Origin: Welwitschia mirabilis | Lineage: Eukaryota > Gnetophyta > Gnetopsida > Welwitschiales | Direction: 5' to 3' | Length of the DNA: 64,000 bases | Assembly (NCBI GenBank): GCA_051453625.1 | Contig: JBOZIK010000001.1 | Coordinates: 208,188,856 to 208,252,855, forward strand | In this document: positions 57,500 to 64,000 of the stretch, piece by piece | How the letters are laid out: each line of letters starts with the position of its first letter | Position numbering within the stretch: the first letter of the stretch is position 1 | Made by a program: the position numbers and the translations under genes | The notes under the pieces: generated by a model | Database searches by the model: none | What the model saw: the letters and a program-made list of their open reading frames with translations, nothing else | What the model was told of the DNA's origin: nothing

Positions 57500-58860
57500 T
57501 TTCTCTAATCACTAGATAGTATCCTAGTAACTTATAGTGGTTTTATATAATTCAAATTAGTCCTAAATAGTAAATCAAATTAGTCCTAGATAGAACTTAA
57601 TTTTTTTATATTAGCTCTACAATATTTAAAATAAGTATAGATAGAATCCTAAAAGCCTATAGTAACTTCATTAGCTTCGAATCTATTATAGAGCAATCTT
57701 GATGTCCTATAGTAACTTTGTATGATACAACTTAGTTCTAAATAAAACCATATCATTCTATAATAATTTCATAGCTTTTAAAGAAATTATTGATAAAATT
57801 TTGATGCCCTATTATGAACTCATAGGGTCTATATTAGTATTTGATAGAATTATAAGGTTATATAGTAATTATATAAGGTTACTATTGGTATTAGATATAA
57901 TATTAACATCATATAGTAACTTCATAGGTTTAAGATTTTCTTGGATAAAATCCTAGGGCTTCATAGTAGCTTATTAAGATTCAAATTACTCTATGATAGA
58001 ATTCTAATTTCCTATAATAACTTGTTAAAATTTAAGTTAGTCATGGATAGAGCACTGACATCTCACAGTAATTTGTTAAAGTTTAAATAAGTCTTGGATA
58101 AGACTTGAATATCTTACAATGACTTATCAAGGTTTATGTTAATCCAGGATAAGACCTTAATGTCCTATGATGACTTATTAAGATTTATATTANNNNNNNN
58201 NNNNNNNNNNNNNNNNNNNNNNNNNNNNNNNNNNNNNNNNNNNNNNNNNNNNNNNNNNNNNNNNNNNNNNNNNNNNNNNNNNNNNNNNNNNNTTTATGTT
58301 AATCCAGGATAAGACCTTAATTCCCTATTATGACTTATTAAGATTTAGATTAGTATTAGAACCTTAGTTTCTTATAGTCATTTGTTAAGATTTGGATTAG
58401 ATTTAGATAGAATCTTAATATCCTATAGTGGCTTATTAAGGTTTAAATAAATTCTAAATAGAAACCTATTATTAGATATTTATTTGTTAAGATTAAAATT
58501 AGTTTTGAAAAGAACCTAAGTTCTATATAGTAACTTTTTAATGTTTTAGGCTAGTTATGGATAGAATCTTAGTATCTTAAAGGAATTTATAAAGATGCAA
58601 ATTAGTTTTAGCTAGAATCGTAATGTACCATGATGAGTTATCAAGGTTTGTATTAGACATGAATAGAATTTCACCATCTTATAATCTCTTATAAATTTTT
58701 ATATTATTCTTAAATATAACCCAATTATCTTATAGTGAATCATCAATGTTTGATTAATCAGTTATAGAATCCTAATATCTTATAGTAACTTATCAATGTT
58801 TATATAAATTTTCAATAGAACATTGGTTTCTTATAGTAACTTTTTAATAGATTTCTTATT
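57500..58860 (+). repeat. Minisatellite array A, 50-51 bp unit
   Basis: Anchor blocks like TCCTATAGTAACTTATTAAG recur at about 57656, 57706, 57756, 57807, 57858, 57910, 57960, 58011, 58061, 58112 and 58163, and after the gap at 58371, 58421, 58472, 58522, 58575, 58626, 58678, 58728, 58778 and 58829. The step is 50-51 bp almost throughout although units share perhaps 65-80% of bases. Each unit also carries a 'GATAGAATCCTAAT'-like half. About two dozen units. A 100-N gap lies at 58193-58292 with a ~60 bp duplicated flank. Confidence 0.85.
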
Positions 58861-59500
58861 ATAGAATAGAAAATTAGTTAATTACACTAATTTCATAATA
58901 ATATGTTATATTTAAAAATAAAATGCTAATATTTTATACTAATATTAAAATAATTAGTTAATTATAAAGAGAATAAGAATGATATATATTTATTTTAAGA
59001 TAATCTATTTGCTTTAGAATCTAATACTAAAATCGTATACTAAACTCTATTCTAAACTTTATACTAAATTCAATATTATTTGTTGATTTTATAATACAAT
59101 ATTTTCTCTTACACTAATGTTAAGATTATTTATTAACTCTAGAATGAACCAATGACATTCTATACTACTTTTAAGATCATTTGTTAACTCAAGGACAAAA
59201 AAATAACATTTACTATTAACTTTAAAATTCTCTCTTAACTTCAAAATAGAACATTAATATCTTATACTAATTTTAAGATTATTTGTTAATTCTAGAATAG
59301 AAATTTGATGTTCTATATTTATTTCAAGATCATTTGTTGATTTTAAAAAAGAATGTTAACATCCTATTCTAATTTTAGAATTATCTATTGGATTTTTAAT
59401 AGAATACTAGAATTCTAAACTAGTTATAATACCATATATTAACTTTAAAATATAATATTAACATCCTATACTAATTTTTGGATCATTTGTTAATCTTGTT
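58860..59500 (+). repeat. Minisatellite array B, related 50-52 bp unit
   Basis: Directly continues array A with the same period but a different consensus, around CATCCTATACTAATTTTAAG followed by ATCATTTGTTAATTCTAGAA. Anchors at about 59110, 59161, 59211, 59263, 59314 and 59365, later ones more diverged. It is best seen as a second subfamily of the same array. Confidence 0.75.
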
Positions 59501-62500
59501 GAGGTTACTTTGATTCTTACATTATGTAACTTCTAAATGTTACATTAATATTATTTCAAATGATGTAAGGTGGGTCCATCATAAATTTCTTTCTCATTAA
59601 TTATAACTTTAATAAATATTTTTATTAATACCATTCCTTATTTTCTCTTATATTTTTGTGGATTATTCACTTTAATAGTAATTATGATGATCCAACATGA
59701 TTATAATTAACTATAAAATTTTAATGCAAATTAAACTAAGATAAATAATAAGAAATAATTAAAAATTCATAATTAAAATCATATTTCTAAAAGTAAATTT
59801 CTTATTATTTATTAACAAGGATATCTATGCAACTTTAAAATTAAAAAAGATGAACTGATTTAATTGACTAGCTAGGAAGATTTAGTTTATAGGATTTTCT
59901 CCTAGATCATTAAATAGCTAGGCCAAATTTATTAAGAATGCAATCAACCTCTTGATGTACTATACACTTAACTAGACCATCATTTTAACATTAACAAAAG
60001 GCTATTAGTTCTAGTTATGTCCTTTTGGGACGATTATATCACTTGAATGCATAGTTCATTTATAGTAATTGCTATTCAAATTAACATAATTTTTTAATTA
60101 AATAAGTGTCTTTACTTATATTAGTTAATTTAATTCCTAATAAATGAATACTTATACATTTTAATTCTTTTTTATTTAATAATAATTAGATACCTATAAA
60201 CAATATTTTTTATAGCATGTAACACATATAAAAGTTAGGAATACTTTTGAACTCCATTTTTTCATTTTAACATCATATTTAAAAAGGGAGTTATTCCTAT
60301 TAATCATTGAGTGTTTTATAAAATTCATTACTATCATGAGGTATTATCTTACCATGTCTTTGTAAGCATATTTTTTTCTTCTTTAAGTCTTTAAATATGG
60401 TGTTTTGTGAGGTAAAGCTCTTATTAAAGATAAGAAATTCTTTTTAATTCATTATCATTTAATATATGCTTATATTGTTGATTACTAAAATTTAGCATTT
60501 AATATCTTGTTTTCCATTTTCTTTTATATTTGATTAATTTATTATTACTTTTAATGTAATGAAAATTTTGGATGATATTTTATAAATATATTAAATAGAT
60601 GATTTTTTTAATTATTTGTAACAAATTTAAAGTTAAGATGACTTACTTATTTAGTTTTATAGCATATTTTATGTTTTTTATTTATAAAATTAAAGTTTCA
60701 TTTTATCCCTATTTGAATGGTGAAGATATTATTCTAACATCCTAAGTTCTATTTTCTACTTTAACATCATTTAAGAGTTACATTAAATCATCTAATTATT
60801 AACCCATAAATCCTTTTTTCTTTAATAGCATATAATTTTAGTTAATAAAACAATGACAATCTTTGGAATTTTCTTTATATATGATTACTTTTAATTAGTC
60901 TATGATAATGATGACTTTCATCTCTTAGAAAATGAAGGATTTATTTGTTACTCATATGGAAAGAGATTATGCATATAGTAGTCATCATCTACTAAATAAA
61001 TTATAATATACACTAAGAATAATGGAAGCTATCTGAGTTTCTTAAAACTACATGCTTTCATATGACTTGATCATTTAGGGTCTTAATAAGTAGTCATGTC
61101 ACTTAACATAAAATCTAAAAATATATTTATCTTTTTTGTTTCAAGAATAATAACTAATTAAGAGATGAAACTATTAACTCATAAATAAACTAAAGCTTCT
61201 TAGCTCTCTAAATATATGATTCGTTATATAGATAAACATAGAAAATGAAAACAACTACTTCAAACATCTTTGTAATTAATTATTTAAGACTAGTGCTTTA
61301 TCTTCATTTCCTCTACAATTGACTAGCACTTAATCTTACATCCTTAGAATCTAATTACTTGATCAAAGTACTAGCTAATATAAAAATTTAAGGCTATTGA
61401 ATATTGCTTTAATCACCACCATATACTTTCCAATATGAGCTAATAAATTTATAAAATCATTAAGAAGGTCTTCATACCTTCCATGTAAAGCTTTCTCTCA
61501 AATCACTTACTTTTGAAGAATGTTTTAAGGGTATTGGTTTGATTTAAGCCTCTTTAATGTTTAACTTTACTACATGAAAAATTTCAAATTCTACCTTCAC
61601 TTTTCCCAATAATTTCAAAAATACAATACTGCTTACTAAGTCTTCTTTGCTTTTAACCTTCTTTATGAAAAAATTATCTAGTCCTACTAGAGCCATAGGG
61701 CATACATAATTTCTGTTAATAAAAGCTTTCAACTCTTTTCTTTATTATTACTAACATTAATAGTTATTTATTTAATATTTATTATATTATTAAAATTATT
61801 TTTCCTAGTTAATTAATACCAAAAACTATTAAAAAATAATTCCAAACATATTGTGCCAAATTAAAATGATAAATGTGATATAATTTTTTAGATATTTTGA
61901 AAATATAACTAAAGTTGATCTTCAATTTTATCTAAATAAATGTAAAATTAAACATTTAAAAAATCTTATATTTTTTGAAAATAAATAAAAATTAATATTA
62001 TTGTTAATAAAAATTATTTTATTAATTTCTTATTTGTGTTACTAGATTAATTGATAATTTAAATTTGAGATCCATAATGCTAGTCTCATAGGTTTAGGTC
62101 ATGATATAGAAAATTCCTTCCATACCTTAGTAGATATGGTATTATTAAAATTATAAAAAATTAAATCATTTATCTCAAAAGGTGCTTACCTAATTTATAA
62201 GTAACAAATCCTCATATTTAAAAGATTATCAAATGCATTATAATAATTAGGATTTAATTCCTATATGGGTTTTATGGGGTATATCAATCTGATAAATTTA
62301 GAATTTCATAGCACTATAAATTCATAAAAATTTGAAGTCAAGTTCTAAGAAAAGAAATAATTTAATATGTTATAACTAGTGTTTATTTTATTAAAACAAC
62401 TACTATCCTAAATAATCATAAAATAGTTGTATTACTTACATAAATGAATAAGTAAATAATGAACTAATAGAGAAATTTAACTTATGTTACCTCATTTAAA
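59501..62500. other. AT-rich sequence without recognisable genes
   Basis: Includes 59870-60240, a diverged copy of 49140-49530 (shared 'catagcatgtaa' and 'cattaa..aaatgttat' type blocks). A 62-codon open minus-strand frame at 61544-61732 (starting MKAFINRNYVCPMALVGLDN) has no recognised domain and no context supporting it as a gene. Confidence 0.5.
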
Positions 62501-62636
62501 ATAGATTATAAGAAAAAGCATTTGTTCAAGGCTAGTTNNNNNNNNNNNNNNNNNNNNNNNNNNNNNNNNNNNNNNNNNNNNNNNNNNNNNNNNNNNNNNN
62601 NNNNNNNNNNNNNNNNNNNNNNNNNNNNNNNNNNNN

Positions 62637-62662
62637 NTAAATAAATAAATAAATAAATAAAT
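62637..62662 (+). repeat. (AAAT)n microsatellite at a gap edge
   Basis: About six AAAT units right after the gap 62538-62637. The flanks 62505-62537 and 62711-62743 are the same sequence, so the gap arose at this microsatellite or between two alleles of it. Confidence 0.85.
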
Positions 62663-62895
62663 AATAAACTAATAGAGAAATTTAACATATGTTACCTCAT
62701 TTAAAATAAGATTATAAGAAAAAGCATTTGCTCAAGGCTAGTTCTCTCATGATATTCAAGAATAAATAAAAGTGTATTAACCTTCTATATTGATTTTTTT
62801 CCCCTTTGTTTTTTTTTTTAAATTCTAGTTATAAGGCTATCTAAAGCTGTTAGAACTAGTTTTTATAATTGTATCTATTTATACAATTTAAAAGT

Positions 62896-63613
62896 NNNNN
62901 NNNNNNNNNNNNNNNNNNNNNNNNNNNNNNNNNNNNNNNNNNNNNNNNNNNNNNNNNNNNNNNNNNNNNNNNNNNNNNNNNNNNNNNNNNNNNNNNNNNN
63001 NNNNNNNNNNNNNNNNNNNNNNNNNNNNNNNNNNNNNNNNNNNNNNNNNNNNNNNNNNNNNNNNNNNNNNNNNNNNNNNNNNNNNNNNNNNNNNNNNNNN
63101 NNNNNNNNNNNNNNNNNNNNNNNNNNNNNNNNNNNNNNNNNNNNNNNNNNNNNNNNNNNNNNNNNNNNNNNNNNNNNNNNNNNNNNNNNNNNNNNNNNNN
63201 NNNNNNNNNNNNNNNNNNNNNNNNNNNNNNNNNNNNNNNNNNNNNNNNNNNNNNNNNNNNNNNNNNNNNNNNNNNNNNNNNNNNNNNNNNNNNNNNNNNN
63301 NNNNNNNNNNNNNNNNNNNNNNNNNNNNNNNNNNNNNNNNNNNNNNNNNNNNNNNNNNNNNNNNNNNNNNNNNNNNNNNNNNNNNNNNNNNNNNNNNNNN
63401 NNNNNNNNNNNNNNNNNNNNNNNNNNNNNNNNNNNNNNNNNNNNNNNNNNNNNNNNNNNNNNNNNNNNNNNNNNNNNNNNNNNNNNNNNNNNNNNNNNNN
63501 NNNNNNNNNNNNNNNNNNNNNNNNNNNNNNNNNNNNNNNNNNNNNNNNNNNNNNNNNNNNNNNNNNNNNNNNNNNNNNNNNNNNNNNNNNNNNNNNNNNN
63601 NNNNNNNNNNNNN
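62896..63613. other. Assembly gap (718 N)
   Basis: Unknown sequence. The long open frames across it are artefacts of N. 63614-64000 is AT-rich with nothing recognised. Confidence 0.97.
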
Positions 63614-64000
63614 ACTATGCATTAATGATAAAAATTGAGCTAGCTAATTTAAGGTAACTTTAAAGTAGTGATAAGAGTTATTTAGAGCTCAAGATAACTC
63701 CTTAAATTTACAAGAATTGTGTTGAGATTTTTTTTCCTAAGTTCTTGTAAGAAAGATATTGTCTTTTTCAAATGATTCATAATGGCTCTAGTCATGATCT
63801 TTTTAAAGGTTAATTAGGATTTTTATACTTGTACCTTAGCCTTAACTGTAATTCTCTTAGGATTTATGAGATTTATAGTAGTATTACAAATAAAGGAAAT
63901 CAAATTAATTGGCCAAAGGTAGGACATTTAAATGAAGATTGGGCTAATAATTAAGAGTTTGATTAATAGTTAGAGTATCAAGGTTTTGAGTTAATAATTT

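Noticed and set aside
61544-61732. 62-codon minus-strand ORF as a possible gene
   Set aside because: No domain, no promoter or neighbour context, and length within chance for the region.
1-64000. tRNA, rRNA or organelle-derived inserts
   Set aside because: I looked for conserved tRNA B-box-like sequence, rRNA-like GC-rich blocks and plastid-like coding sequence and saw none; only primer sites complementary to tRNAs were found.

Overview
The window looks like heterochromatic or intergenic DNA from a flowering plant. It is very AT-rich, has no intact protein-coding gene, and is almost entirely layered, decayed retrotransposons: Ty3/gypsy (Athila-like and chromovirus-like), Ty1/copia and an L1-type LINE. 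The species cannot be told from the sequence. The assembly is a draft with many N runs. Most gaps of exactly 100 N have near-identical sequence on both sides, as if overlapping contig ends or two haplotypes were placed side by side.

Layout. (1) 1-20585: a minus-strand Athila-like element (called E1 here). Its 3' LTR ends at 189 and its 5' LTR (7596-7607 plus 19516-20585) was split by a plus-strand chromovirus-like element, E2 (7608-19515, ~410 bp LTRs, tRNA-iMet primer site, target duplication CTTAC/CTTAT). E2 was in turn split by a plus-strand Athila-like element, E3 (about 9394-17444). (2) 20586-22750: remains of a Ty1/copia reverse transcriptase (minus strand), cut by E1, then unassigned AT-rich DNA. 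(3) 22751-35703: E4, a minus-strand Athila-like element with ~1.5 kb LTRs, an exact CTTTC target duplication and recognisable gag, protease, RT, RNase H and integrase remains. (4) 35704-38586: AT-rich flank with assembly duplications. (5) 38587-48245: E5, a plus-strand Ty1/copia element with 157 bp LTRs, with primer-site evidence for another copia-type element (E6) inside it. (6) 48246-50060: AT-rich spacer. (7) 50061-56761: a LINE flanked by a 13 bp target duplication. After its ORF2 it carries a transposon-protein-like segment and a clear DnaJ J-domain. (8) About 57500-59500: a degenerate tandem array with a 50-51 bp period and two sequence subfamilies. (9) 59500-64000: AT-rich DNA with an (AAAT)n microsatellite and a large gap.

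Nothing here is a working gene system. Every coding region is broken by stops and frameshifts, and the changes are overwhelmingly G/C to A/T, as expected from long-term cytosine methylation and deamination. The best example is the primer-binding sites of three Athila-like elements: compared with the usual tRNA-Asp-type site they differ at 25 positions, 24 of them G-to-A or C-to-T. The most unusual item is the LINE that carries a J-domain inside its target-site duplication. Other structures not explained by standard features are a strict 20-bp repeat in the E2 leader, an inverted-repeat motif scattered through E3 and E4, and the 50-51 bp array.
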